21,299 bases of DNA from Candidatus Pacearchaeota archaeon CG10_big_fil_rev_8_21_14_0_10_32_14 (GCA_002763085.1 PFCY01000012.1:1-21299); one strand, 5' to 3'. Positions 6,802 to 14,552 are shown, numbered from the stretch's first letter. A program made the numbers and translations. Notes: a model not told the origin generated them from the sequence alone.

Positions 6802-7258
6802 AATAAAAACAAAATCACTTTTAACTTCATTAGCTTTACCAGTCGTAATAGCGGTTGGTGTAAGTGGCTGTGGTTATAATAATTCTACTCAAACTACTAG
6901 CGATAATGGTGAAAGATATTTAGAAACACAAATCCAAAATGAAGTAATCTACATGCCTGAGAGAAATTTATTCAGATATGGATCATTTACAGAATTTTCT
7001 GGTATAAACAAAGTTCTCCCTTCTGAATTTGATAATAGACCAGTTTGTATTAATGTTGTTTCAGATGAAAATCCAAGATACTTTTCTGAATCTGATCCCA
7101 AAGGATATGAAGCGAAAGTCAGAAGTTCGTCAGGATTTATTGATATTAAATTATCTTCTAATGAAGGAAGTGAAGTTCTTGCAAAATTAAGGAAAGAATT
7201 TTATCCTTTGAATATATCTAAAGGGGAACCTGCACAATTACCCCCTGGAGATTATTAA
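6734..7258 (+). CDS. Lipoprotein-like secreted protein with unclear start
   Basis: A 174-codon frame with a basic N-terminal region (residues 6-27), a hydrophobic stretch (about 29-43) and a lipobox-like V-S-G-C46. C46 would be the lipidated cysteine after signal removal. The mature part (residues 47-174) has no motif that I recognise; it looks beta-rich, ends in LPPGDY and would lie outside the cell. The frame has no ATG or GTG upstream of the signal peptide: the only ordinary starts are TTG at 6734 and 6749, inside the lysine tail of the preceding gene. Translation may begin at one of these, or by reinitiation or frameshifting. It ends 13 nt from a convergent gene. Confidence 0.6.
   Translation: MHQQKLKRKTTRKKTTRKKIRNKIKTKSLLTSLALPVVIAVGVSGCGYNNSTQTTSDNGERYLETQIQNEVIYMPERNLFRYGSFTEFSGINKVLPSEFDNRPVCINVVSDENPRYFSESDPKGYEAKVRSSSGFIDIKLSSNEGSEVLAKLRKEFYPLNISKGEPAQLPPGDY
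6765..6798 (+). repeat. Short tandem repeat in the lysine-rich tail
   Basis: About two copies of the 15-bp unit GACGACAAGAAAAAA plus a partial copy encode the repeated DDKKK tail. Both overlapping reading frames read lysine or arginine-rich residues through it. Runs of six A make it prone to slippage. Confidence 0.7.
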
Positions 7259-7271
7259 AAGAAGAAATAAT

Positions 7272-8135
7272 TTATCTCTTTTTTAGTTCATGCATATCAG
7301 CACTATTTTCAACATAATTTTTTACAATATCTGTCATGACTTTCATGAATTCTTCCGTCTTTTCTTGCCATTGATCAATTTCAATTCCGCGAAGATCTGT
7401 TCTCTCGCCATGAACAATCTGTTTATGCAAATAATGTAAATCTCTAAAGTATGTGATATATTTTGATTTTAATTTTCCAGCATTGACTAAATGTTCTGAA
7501 AGTTGAATTGGAATATGTTCCGGCGACGGCGGAAAAACATTTGATGACATTAGTGCAGCTTGCGCGCTATCGACCATCGCCCAATACAACCCCTCAATTG
7601 CATTCAACTCAGCAAGTTTACTTCTCGAAAAATGTTGTGGAGCTCTTGCAAGATTACTATAAATAGCCTCGGGTGTTGATTTAATTTTTCCATTCAAGAG
7701 TAAACCTTTAAGTGGATCAAAAAATCCGCCAAAATCTATGACAGTCTCACCATATCTGATGACATTTAAAACAACAGGATCTCCTCTCAATAAATCCTCC
7801 CACCATGTACTCAATTTAATTGTATTTATATGAAGATTTTTACTATATGGATTTACCCTAAGAATTTTTCCAAGTTCTTCTCTATACCATGCAATTAATT
7901 CCTGATCCCAAGCGACCGTGACATCGTCAATTATGATTATTAAATCAATATCTGATCCAGTGACTGTAGTATTCTTTGCTGTTGATCCAAAAAGAACAAC
8001 TGATTTTACCATCTTGTTAAATCTCTGAAAAACCTTCATTCCAAAATCAAGAGCAATATCATTATCCTTTTCTATTTTTAATGTCGGAAAATTTTTCTTT
8101 TCCAATCCCTTTTTAATAATTTTTTTCTTTTTCAT
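7272..8135 (-). CDS. Nucleotidyltransferase-HEPN fusion protein
   Basis: A 287-aa protein with an MNT-type nucleotidyltransferase domain at the N-terminus and a HEPN-like helical domain at the C-terminus. The NTase signature is F49-G50-S51, K54-N55 and then D62-x-D64. The C-terminal part carries R231-DLHYL-H237-KQIVH242-GER, a HEPN-type Arg/His pattern. The region between (YWAMVDSAQAAL, then PP) aligns with YWGVLTPSQALL and PPP in the 537-aa protein at 124-1737, so the two are paralogs. A toxin-like and an antitoxin-like domain in one chain would form a self-contained module. The promoter lies at 8172-8181 with a leader of about 16 nt. The target is unknown. Confidence 0.75.
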   Translation of the reverse strand: MKKKKIIKKGLEKKNFPTLKIEKDNDIALDFGMKVFQRFNKMVKSVVLFGSTAKNTTVTGSDIDLIIIIDDVTVAWDQELIAWYREELGKILRVNPYSKNLHINTIKLSTWWEDLLRGDPVVLNVIRYGETVIDFGGFFDPLKGLLLNGKIKSTPEAIYSNLARAPQHFSRSKLAELNAIEGLYWAMVDSAQAALMSSNVFPPSPEHIPIQLSEHLVNAGKLKSKYITYFRDLHYLHKQIVHGERTDLRGIEIDQWQEKTEEFMKVMTDIVKNYVENSADMHELKKR

Positions 8136-8171
8136 TTTCCTCTTTTGACTTAATTAGAGTAATATTCATAT

Positions 8172-8181
8172 GTTTTTAAAT
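8172..8181 (-). promoter_or_regulatory. TATA box of the NTase-HEPN fusion gene
   Basis: On the minus strand the box reads ATTTAAAAAC. It is about 41 nt upstream of the ATG at 8135, giving a leader of roughly 16 nt with an AGAGGA purine patch. Confidence 0.45.
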
Positions 8182-8210
8182 TCAGCGATTTGAAATTATT
8201 TTTTATAACT

Positions 8211-9989
8211 TTATTCCATTCCACGTCCGCTCATTCTACTCCCTTGAGCTGCTTGTCTTTGACCTCCAAGTTCGCTCGGAAGCATTGAAAATCCTCCGCC
8301 AAATGATTCATAATTTATGCCAGGTAAAAATCTACCATAACCTCCAAAATAACCTTGAGTCAATCCTATCGCTTGATTCCAATAAGGACCACCGCCAGTT
8401 GCATACATTGGCGAACCCATCCCTTCCAGCGACGCTGCAAAAGGAGGAATTTTTCCTTGCTGGCCAAAGTGCGTCCACCACGCCGCCGCTTCAATGACTT
8501 TTTTTGCTTCATATCCTTTTTTCCCAAGCTTCTTCATTATTTCTTTAATTGGAACATTTCCCATTCCCATCGGAAGTTCAGAGTGTTCCATACCAAAATT
8601 ATCAGACAAATGAACATGCTTAATGAACGGAGCGATTGTTCCAGCTTCTTTAATCACATCCTTTTCGCTGAATCCAAACTTTCTTATCATATTAATATGA
8701 CCGACATCCCATGTCGCGCCGATTAATTTTTCCGCAGCTTTTTTTGCTTCACGTTCAGACATTCCTTCTTTAAGTGCTTGCACTACAAATTCTTTTCTTG
8801 AATCCTCAACGATATTCTTTACATCTTCAGCGCGGGAAAATTGTTGAGTTGCCGGAGGATTTTCTATACTCATTATCGGAGCTGTATCACCAAATTTTTT
8901 ATAAGAATTAAATGCCGCATTCCCAAAAGTTCTCGCAGATTTATCTTTCATAAAATCGTCAAGTGGTGCATAAATTTCCGGAGTCGAAATATCTTTGAAA
9001 AGTTGAATTCCCCTTTTTATTATATCTTGTTTTAATTCAATTGTATCCATGCTCTTAGGATCTTTTTGTATCATCAAAGCTTCTTTTTCAATCTGTTTAG
9101 AAAATTCATCAAGTTTCTTTTTATCCTCTCCACTGGATTTCTTCGACGCAACATTATACAATTCTTTTAATTCTCTATAAGCATCATTTAAAAAAAGAAC
9201 ACCATAATTAAATTCTTGAATCGCTCTTTCACCTTGATCGGGTATTGTTTTTCCTGCCGCCCTTTCTGCTTCCAACGACTTTACAATCGCAAGAGTATTA
9301 TCAACGACGTGACTTCCTCTTTCAACATTAAAAGATAAATGGCTAAGTTGACTATTCCATGTCTCTTCATTTATTCTGGTTATCTCTGATTTGATGCTCG
9401 GCTCACCCTCTCCGGGAAAAGTTCTTTCAAGAACTGGAAGTTTTTGCGGTCTGCCAGTTTCTGTATTTACAATTAAGAAACTTCCAACTTTTTCTACTTC
9501 TTTTCCTGTTTTAGGATCTTTGAATTTTGTCACATCCGCCGACGGAAACATATTTGATGTATGGAATGTTACTGTAATATTACCATTAGGTTTTAATTCA
9601 TGACCTCTTTCAAGATTTTGCTGGATCTGTCTTTCAATTGCTTGTCTATGCGCCTCATTAAATCCTTCTTGTGACATTCCAGATGGTTCAGCCAAGATTC
9701 CATGAAGACTAACATCAACTCCAGTAATTTTACTTAAACGATTTATTTCTTTAAAATGTTGTTTTGGGATTTCATCAAATGTTTGAGGGTTTATAGCTGT
9801 GACTTCAACATTCTTTATACCCATATTTAATTTGTCCCCAAATTCTTTCAGAACGTTTGCTGTATTAGGAAGTGTCGTTGTCGATAGAGAATTCGCATTC
9901 ACATGATATCCGGTAAAACCTTCGCCGTAATTTGGTTTAAACGACGAATATCCTCCTTGGTATAAATTTGCAACTTTGTATTCAGCCAT
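8211..9989 (-). CDS. Oversized TIM-barrel protein, xylose isomerase/endonuclease IV-like
   Basis: A 592-aa protein of the xylose-isomerase-like TIM-barrel superfamily, which includes sugar isomerases/epimerases and endonuclease IV. Likely metal ligands lie at strand ends: H96 in DVSLHGI, H143 in TFHTSNM, E376 in MSIENPP, D428 and H431 in TWDVGHINM, H458/H460 in KHVHLSDN and E500 in KKVIEAAAWW. Family members are usually about 260-300 aa. Here a mostly helical insertion of about 150 residues (215-365) separates the strands, and a Gly/Tyr/Pro-rich tail follows residue 520. The substrate is not predictable. It lies 26 nt downstream of the 202-aa gene on the same strand, so probably in one operon. 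Confidence 0.75.
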   Translation of the reverse strand: MAEYKVANLYQGGYSSFKPNYGEGFTGYHVNANSLSTTTLPNTANVLKEFGDKLNMGIKNVEVTAINPQTFDEIPKQHFKEINRLSKITGVDVSLHGILAEPSGMSQEGFNEAHRQAIERQIQQNLERGHELKPNGNITVTFHTSNMFPSADVTKFKDPKTGKEVEKVGSFLIVNTETGRPQKLPVLERTFPGEGEPSIKSEITRINEETWNSQLSHLSFNVERGSHVVDNTLAIVKSLEAERAAGKTIPDQGERAIQEFNYGVLFLNDAYRELKELYNVASKKSSGEDKKKLDEFSKQIEKEALMIQKDPKSMDTIELKQDIIKRGIQLFKDISTPEIYAPLDDFMKDKSARTFGNAAFNSYKKFGDTAPIMSIENPPATQQFSRAEDVKNIVEDSRKEFVVQALKEGMSEREAKKAAEKLIGATWDVGHINMIRKFGFSEKDVIKEAGTIAPFIKHVHLSDNFGMEHSELPMGMGNVPIKEIMKKLGKKGYEAKKVIEAAAWWTHFGQQGKIPPFAASLEGMGSPMYATGGGPYWNQAIGLTQGYFGGYGRFLPGINYESFGGGFSMLPSELGGQRQAAQGSRMSGRGME

Positions 9990-10015
9990 TTTTATTTTTC
10001 TTCCAACAAACTTTT

Positions 10016-10624
10016 TTAGTCATATTCTTTTCTTTGTTTATCAAAAGGCATCCTCTTTTTTTCCACACCAGCTCCCAAATCACCCTCATATTTTGAAGTA
10101 TAATCTGTTTTTGGTGTATCTATAAAGTCTAGATCTGTTTTTATAGTTATTCCTCTTCGTGTAGAGATATTTGATTGAATAAAATCAGATGGAGTGTTTC
10201 TTTGAGGCGGAGCCACATTCAATTCTCCCATTCCCTCTCTTCTACGGGTACTTTTTTCTTTATCAACGTAATCTCCCCCCGTATATTTATTGTCTTTATC
10301 TATATAATCTCCGTTAATTCCGCCAGATTGATTTAAATTTCTTAAAGCTCCTAAATTTCCTATTGGAGTCGGACTCGCAACTGCTATTTGATCTAAGCTG
10401 GGAGTTAAAGTGACTCGCGATGAGGAAAGCCACAGATCTACTAATTTATTATTCACTTCAAACTTATCATCGGATTTTTTTTGTGAAATGCTTCCCGAAG
10501 ATTTAGAATCCATAATATCATCTGATCTGACTTCGTGACTTATCTGCGCCTTTTCTTTTATTTCTTTTGAATTGGTAGAATTTTTTCCCTTTTTTATTTT
10601 AGATATTCTTGCCTTTTTTTTCAT
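10016..10624 (-). CDS. Low-complexity, probably disordered protein
   Basis: A 202-aa protein that I do not recognise. The N-terminal 30 residues are lysine-rich. The remainder is rich in S, N, D, G and K with few hydrophobic runs, suggesting intrinsic disorder. Residues about 105-130 contain two similar GDY[I/V]DK segments. The ATG at 10624 was chosen over a TTG at 10633 because it sits 24-25 nt from a TATA box centred near 10648. It probably forms an operon with the TIM-barrel gene downstream and may be its partner. Confidence 0.6.
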   Translation of the reverse strand: MKKKARISKIKKGKNSTNSKEIKEKAQISHEVRSDDIMDSKSSGSISQKKSDDKFEVNNKLVDLWLSSSRVTLTPSLDQIAVASPTPIGNLGALRNLNQSGGINGDYIDKDNKYTGGDYVDKEKSTRRREGMGELNVAPPQRNTPSDFIQSNISTRRGITIKTDLDFIDTPKTDYTSKYEGDLGAGVEKKRMPFDKQRKEYD

Positions 10625-10642
10625 ATATTTCAAAGCACTTAG

Positions 10643-10654
10643 AATTATATAAGT
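10643..10654 (-). promoter_or_regulatory. TATA box of the minus-strand disordered-protein/TIM-barrel operon
   Basis: On the minus strand the box reads CTTATATAATTC, about 24 nt from the ATG at 10624. It lies back to back with the promoter at 10668. Confidence 0.55.
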
Positions 10655-10667
10655 CTTACGATAATAT

Positions 10668-10677
10668 AATTTAAAAA
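10668..10677 (+). promoter_or_regulatory. TATA box of the two-pass membrane protein gene
   Basis: AATTTAAAAA is centred about 26 nt upstream of the ATG at 10699, implying a leaderless transcript. Confidence 0.6.
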
Positions 10678-10698
10678 CTACATATTACTATATATACA

Positions 10699-11238
10699 AT
10701 GAAGAAATCATATAAAAAGAGGTCATTGATAAGTGCAAAAACTCTTTTTGGTTCTGCTTTTCTATTAATTGGAATTTTTTTAATCTCAAATTCAAATCAA
10801 TTTACTGGATTTGTTTCATATTCTAACGAATCAATAGTAAATTACACAACATCAGGTATAGGAATAATTTTAGTGATTAGCGGAATATTTTTAATATTTT
10901 TAGCAAATCGTCAAGAAACAGGCAAGTTAGAAAAAGGATTGGATCCCAACGGAATTTATGCAATAACTCAAGCTCAAAAAGAAAGATCTGTTGGCACTTA
11001 CAAAGATTTAAAGTCAATGGCGGAGAAGGCGGGATACGTTGTTGAAGAAGGAAAAAATGGATTTAAATTATATCATCCAGACGGAACTTCAGTTAAAACT
11101 GATTCAGGAAAAATAGTTTCTATTCCTAAAGACGCTCAAGTTAGCAGAGAATTATATCTAAGAATTGTCAAAGAACTATCAGAAGACGCCGATACATATT
11201 CTGAATCTCGGCGTGAAGGATATAGAAAAGCTGCTTAA
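10699..11238 (+). CDS. Two-pass membrane protein with HicA-like C-terminal domain
   Basis: A 179-aa protein with two predicted membrane helices (about residues 15-31 and 51-69), joined by a short loop with N-x-S/T sites, so both termini should face the cytoplasm. Residues 100-160 resemble the HicA toxin fold (helix, three strands, helix): KDLKSMAEKAGY, then KLYHPDG, then IVSIP and LYLRIVKEL. This lines up with the real HicA at 14966-15199 (EKLGF, YKHPDG, VVPVHG, LLLEILKQI). The catalytic His of the HicA GSH motif is replaced (GF at 121-122), so it is unlikely to be an active RNase. It might bind RNA at the membrane. No HicB partner is adjacent. The domain call rests on pattern similarity only. 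Confidence 0.6.
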   Translation: MKKSYKKRSLISAKTLFGSAFLLIGIFLISNSNQFTGFVSYSNESIVNYTTSGIGIILVISGIFLIFLANRQETGKLEKGLDPNGIYAITQAQKERSVGTYKDLKSMAEKAGYVVEEGKNGFKLYHPDGTSVKTDSGKIVSIPKDAQVSRELYLRIVKELSEDADTYSESRREGYRKAA

Positions 11239-11258
11239 AATTATATATATTTTATTTC

Positions 11259-12641
11259 CTAAGTAAAACTTGCCATTCCATGTCCTTTCTTATAAATATC
11301 AAATAATTTAAAGACTGTACCCTCTACCTCTCCAGAAACATATCTTCTGAGATGATTTGCTTCAACCCAATCGTCCGGTTTTACCACAGCCGGCGCTTTC
11401 TTCTTATCTTTTTTTTCTGATTTTTTTTCAGCAGGAACGTCTCCGTCATTATATTTCCCCATTAAAGCAAGGAATGGATTTGATTGATCCGTCCTCTTTT
11501 TTTCTTTTTTATTATCTTCATTAAGAAACTCATCAATTTCTTTTTGCATCAAATCCAAACTCTCAGTCGTAGCGCCTTCTATCAATCTCATTATCTCCCC
11601 CATATCTGATTTATCTATCTCTTCATCTAATTTATCAATTTCATCTTGGTTAAGTGCGTAACCTCTAAAAGTTACATCAGTTCGTCCAACAAGAAGACCC
11701 TGCTGTCTAGGTATAGCTCTAAACGTAAAATCAACTAAAACAACTGAAAAATAATCTCTTCTAGCTTTGAATTTCTTAAACTCCCTCGGCAACTCTCCAG
11801 CTAAAGCCATATCATGTATATTTATTTTTGATTTACCAAGAAGTGTCAACTGAAAAACAACGGTATTAAACATATTCACTATCTCAGGGGATCTATTTCT
11901 ATCTTCCATTCTAAGATCTTCTATAGATTTCAAATACGGCCTCACCCATCTAGAATAAATTTTCAAAGAACTCACTTGACTCCTTAGATAAGTTTTTTCA
12001 AGTTCATATCTTTTTCTTAATTCTTGTTCGCTTCGCGTTATCCAAAAATAAAATTCTTGTATTCTCGGTTTTATAATTCTTTTAACTCTATCATTCAAAT
12101 CAAGTTTGTCAACATCTTTCTCAGAGTTTACGACTAGAAACGCATCAATCAGCGTCTGAAAACCGCCCTGACCAAGCGCCATTGCCTTAATGCTCGAATT
12201 TCCTTTATCAATATCTACTTTATCAAGCCAAATTTGTTTTAGCGAAAGAATAGCAGCATCTCTTCTATCTTTATCATTAGATTTCATATTTTCATAATGC
12301 TCAAGTCTGACTTTAAAGTCCTTTAGGTCATAAACGATATTGAGGATGCTCCTTAGGACAGTATTTACACTTCCCATTATTTTCATTGCTTCATCTTGAA
12401 GACGAGAACTCTTCATCCCAACTTCAGAAAAATGGGTTCCGCCGGGACTCGAGGTAAAATTATCGACAAGTTTTTCCGGCTTAAGTCCAAAATCATTCAT
12501 GAGGTCTAGTATAAAAAAATAAACCGGCTCGAGCGTTTCAGCCGAAGAATCATAGACTAAATTATGTTGGCTTATCGGCCCACCCCTCTTTTTATGATAT
12601 GGACTGACTTTCAGTATCAAATCTTTAATTTCTGTTACCAT
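11259..12641 (-). CDS. Large soluble protein of unknown function
   Basis: A 460-aa protein that I do not recognise. It is mainly helical and charged and has no signal peptide or membrane segment. About 330 N-terminal residues appear folded, with W/Y-rich helices (RIQEFYFWITRSEQEL, KIYSRWVRPYLKSI). A beta-type stretch follows (YFSVVLVDFTFRAIP, then LLVGRTDVTFRG). The tail has an acidic segment, a Lys-rich linker (KKEKKR and KKSEKKDKKK) and a last block of about 40 residues. The ATG at 12641 was preferred to an upstream ATG at 12662 because the TATA box at 12668-12680 would start transcription near 12650. It is a single gene, convergent with the membrane protein gene. Confidence 0.65.
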   Translation of the reverse strand: MVTEIKDLILKVSPYHKKRGGPISQHNLVYDSSAETLEPVYFFILDLMNDFGLKPEKLVDNFTSSPGGTHFSEVGMKSSRLQDEAMKIMGSVNTVLRSILNIVYDLKDFKVRLEHYENMKSNDKDRRDAAILSLKQIWLDKVDIDKGNSSIKAMALGQGGFQTLIDAFLVVNSEKDVDKLDLNDRVKRIIKPRIQEFYFWITRSEQELRKRYELEKTYLRSQVSSLKIYSRWVRPYLKSIEDLRMEDRNRSPEIVNMFNTVVFQLTLLGKSKINIHDMALAGELPREFKKFKARRDYFSVVLVDFTFRAIPRQQGLLVGRTDVTFRGYALNQDEIDKLDEEIDKSDMGEIMRLIEGATTESLDLMQKEIDEFLNEDNKKEKKRTDQSNPFLALMGKYNDGDVPAEKKSEKKDKKKAPAVVKPDDWVEANHLRRYVSGEVEGTVFKLFDIYKKGHGMASFT

Positions 12642-12667
12642 CTTTATAATAATACATAACATCTAAG

Positions 12668-12680
12668 TTTAAAAAATATA
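12668..12680 (-). promoter_or_regulatory. TATA box of the 460-aa gene
   Basis: On the minus strand the box reads TATATTTTTTAAA. It predicts a transcript starting near 12650 and so supports the ATG at 12641. Confidence 0.5.
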
Positions 12681-12812
12681 CTAATCTGTTAAGTTAACTT
12701 CCCAATCGTACATAAATTTCCTTTGGAATGTTTTTATATCATTGAAAAAGTTATCGTCTTAATCTTATCGTTACGAACAAATTCCCGTTCTCCGTGTCGC
12801 ATAATTTGTGAG

Positions 12813-12836
12813 CATTAATCTGCGAAGCAGTTAATG
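12813..12836. repeat. GCGAAGC-capped intergenic hairpin
   Basis: CATTAA-(T)-CTGC pairs with GCAG-TTAATG around a GAA loop: ten base pairs with one bulged T. The apex is GCGAAGC, known in DNA chemistry as an unusually stable mini-hairpin. It resembles the elements near 15258 and 15285. Confidence 0.65.
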
Positions 12837-12900
12837 TACTGTTAAAAGGTTTACTTTAGATAATCATGCAAAAAGCACTAATCAATTCTGTATAATAAAA

Positions 12901-12908
12901 CTTAAATA
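12901..12908 (+). promoter_or_regulatory. TATA box of the coiled-coil/gltX operon
   Basis: CTTAAATA is centred about 26 nt upstream of the ATG at 12930. No box is correctly placed for gltX itself, so gltX is probably co-transcribed from here. Confidence 0.55.
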
Positions 12909-12929
12909 CTAAAATAATATAATAAAAAT

Positions 12930-13295
12930 ATGGGATTATTTTCAAGAAAGAGTGATGATGATGTGATTGATCTAACCCAAGCTTATAAAAGAAAAAAGTT
13001 GGAACTCGAAAAGAAAAAAGCTTTAGAATCTCCAGTTTCCGTTTCTCCAAAAGTCGAAACGTATGATTCACCTCAAAGTGGTTTTGGTTTTTTGTCTAAT
13101 CTAACTTCTTCTCAAGATTCATCAGAATCTTCTTACGGCGAGATAACAGACATAGACGAAGGTTCATCCGAGGATAAAAGAAAACGTCTTGCAAAAAGAT
13201 TGATCGATATGACCGATAGGATTGAAGAATTAAGCAATCAAATTTATCATCTTCAGCAAAGACTGGAAGTGCTTGAAAGAAAATCGCATCAATAA
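12930..13295 (+). CDS. Small protein with C-terminal coiled coil
   Basis: A 121-aa protein with no recognised family. The N-terminus MGLFSRKSDDDVIDL is followed by a basic helix (KRKKLELEKKK), a Ser-rich disordered middle (about residues 34-78), and a predicted coiled coil at 82-117 (RKRLAKRLIDMTDRIEEL, continuing with leucines at heptad-like spacing). It probably oligomerises or acts as a scaffold. It lies 30 nt upstream of gltX and likely shares its transcript. It is leaderless by promoter spacing. Confidence 0.65.
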   Translation: MGLFSRKSDDDVIDLTQAYKRKKLELEKKKALESPVSVSPKVETYDSPQSGFGFLSNLTSSQDSSESSYGEITDIDEGSSEDKRKRLAKRLIDMTDRIEELSNQIYHLQQRLEVLERKSHQ

Positions 13296-13325
13296 TTTTA
13301 TTAATCCACTTATTCTTTAAAGTTA

Positions 13326-14552
13326 ATGAATCAGACAGAAATTGAAAAGATTGCAAGAGCTTATGGGCTGAAAAACGCAATCGCCTATGAAGGAAATGCG
13401 TCGCAAGGCGCAATTATCGCAGGACTTTTCGCCGCTGGTCTTGAAAAAAGCGACCTTCCGAAAAATATGAAATTAATTTCACAAATTCTTAAAGAAATAA
13501 ATTCAAAGGATATAGAAGAACAAAAAGATGAATTTGAAAAATACAAAAAGTTCATAGGTCATAGACAAGAACGTGATGGACTTCCAGAATTACCTGAGGT
13601 AGATAAAAAGAAAGGCGTCATCACAAGATTTTCTCCATCTCCATCCGGAGCGATGCATATCGGTCATGCTCTAACCTCATCAATTAGTTATTTATTCGTA
13701 AAAGAATACGGAGGAAAGATGTACTTGCGTATAGAAGACACAAATCCTGAAAATATCTTCGAGCCCGCGTATAAATTATTAGAACAAGATGCCGCATGGC
13801 TTTTTGAAAATAATTTCGAGACAGTTATACAATCAGAGAGAATGGAACTTTATTACAAATATGTTGATAAATTTCTTAAAAAAGACGCAGTCTATGTCTG
13901 CACATGTCAAAGTGAAAAATTCAAAGAATTGATAGATAAGATGCAGACCTGTCCTTGTAGGAGTTTGTCTTCAAAAGAAAACATGTCCAGATGGAAAAAG
14001 ATGTTAGACCCAGTTTCAAAAAAAGGATATGATGAAGGCGAAGCCGTTCTTAGATTCAAATCAGATATTAAAAACAAAAATCCCGCGCTAAGAGATTTTC
14101 CCCTCGCAAGAATAAATCTTTCAGAACATCCGCTCCAAAAACATAAATACAAAGTCTGGCCACTCATGAATCTTGCGGTCACAGTCGACGATATTGAAAT
14201 GTCTGTCACGCATGTAATAAGAGCAAAAGAACATAGAGACAACGCAACACGCCAAAAAATGATGTATGTCGCACTCGGTGTAGAAAAAAAATATCCTTGG
14301 ACTTCTTATTTAGGTAGAATAAACTTGAAGGACATGGAACTTTCAGCAACTCAAATTACAAAAGGAGTTAATGAAGGAAAATATTCCGGCTGGGACGATC
14401 CGGCGCTTCCAACTCTCGCAGCATTAAGAAAAAAAGGATACAAACCACAAGCATTCCATAAATTCGCAGAGCGGATCGGCCTTTCAGAAAACGATAAAAC
14501 TATGGATAAAAAAGAATTCTTCCAATTGCTAGATAGTTTTAACAGAGATTGA
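13326..14552 (+). CDS. gltX: Glutamyl-tRNA synthetase lacking the anticodon-binding domain
   Basis: A 408-aa archaeal-type class I GluRS, which charges tRNA-Glu with glutamate (in archaea often also tRNA-Gln before amidation). The archaeal N-terminal helical domain spans residues 1-95. The catalytic domain begins RFSPSPSGAM and has H111-I-G-H114. A zinc-binding knuckle has C192-x-C194 and C209-x-C211. The KMSKS position appears as LSATQ (339-343), with no lysine. GWDDPALPTLAALRKKG (355-371) is typical of the GluRS/GlnRS group. Archaeal GluRS is usually about 550-570 aa and ends in two beta-barrel anticodon-binding domains; here the protein stops in the preceding helical region at ...DSFNRD. 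No other frame up to 14737 continues it. Confidence 0.9.
   Translation: MNQTEIEKIARAYGLKNAIAYEGNASQGAIIAGLFAAGLEKSDLPKNMKLISQILKEINSKDIEEQKDEFEKYKKFIGHRQERDGLPELPEVDKKKGVITRFSPSPSGAMHIGHALTSSISYLFVKEYGGKMYLRIEDTNPENIFEPAYKLLEQDAAWLFENNFETVIQSERMELYYKYVDKFLKKDAVYVCTCQSEKFKELIDKMQTCPCRSLSSKENMSRWKKMLDPVSKKGYDEGEAVLRFKSDIKNKNPALRDFPLARINLSEHPLQKHKYKVWPLMNLAVTVDDIEMSVTHVIRAKEHRDNATRQKMMYVALGVEKKYPWTSYLGRINLKDMELSATQITKGVNEGKYSGWDDPALPTLAALRKKGYKPQAFHKFAERIGLSENDKTMDKKEFFQLLDSFNRD

Larger units (their letters stand above)
12663..12929. other. 267-nt intergenic region between divergent genes
   Basis: The stretch holds the promoter of the minus-strand 460-aa gene, the hairpin at 12813-12836 and the promoter at 12901-12908. 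No credible coding frame was found in it. Confidence 0.6.

Noticed and set aside
8285..9603. Several plus-strand frames within the TIM-barrel gene
   Set aside because: All lie opposite a 592-codon gene with clear metal-binding motifs. None has a promoter or recognisable domain.
13096..13413. Minus-strand frame over the coiled-coil gene and gltX start
   Set aside because: It spans two plus-strand genes and a gene boundary with no family resemblance, so it is a shadow frame.
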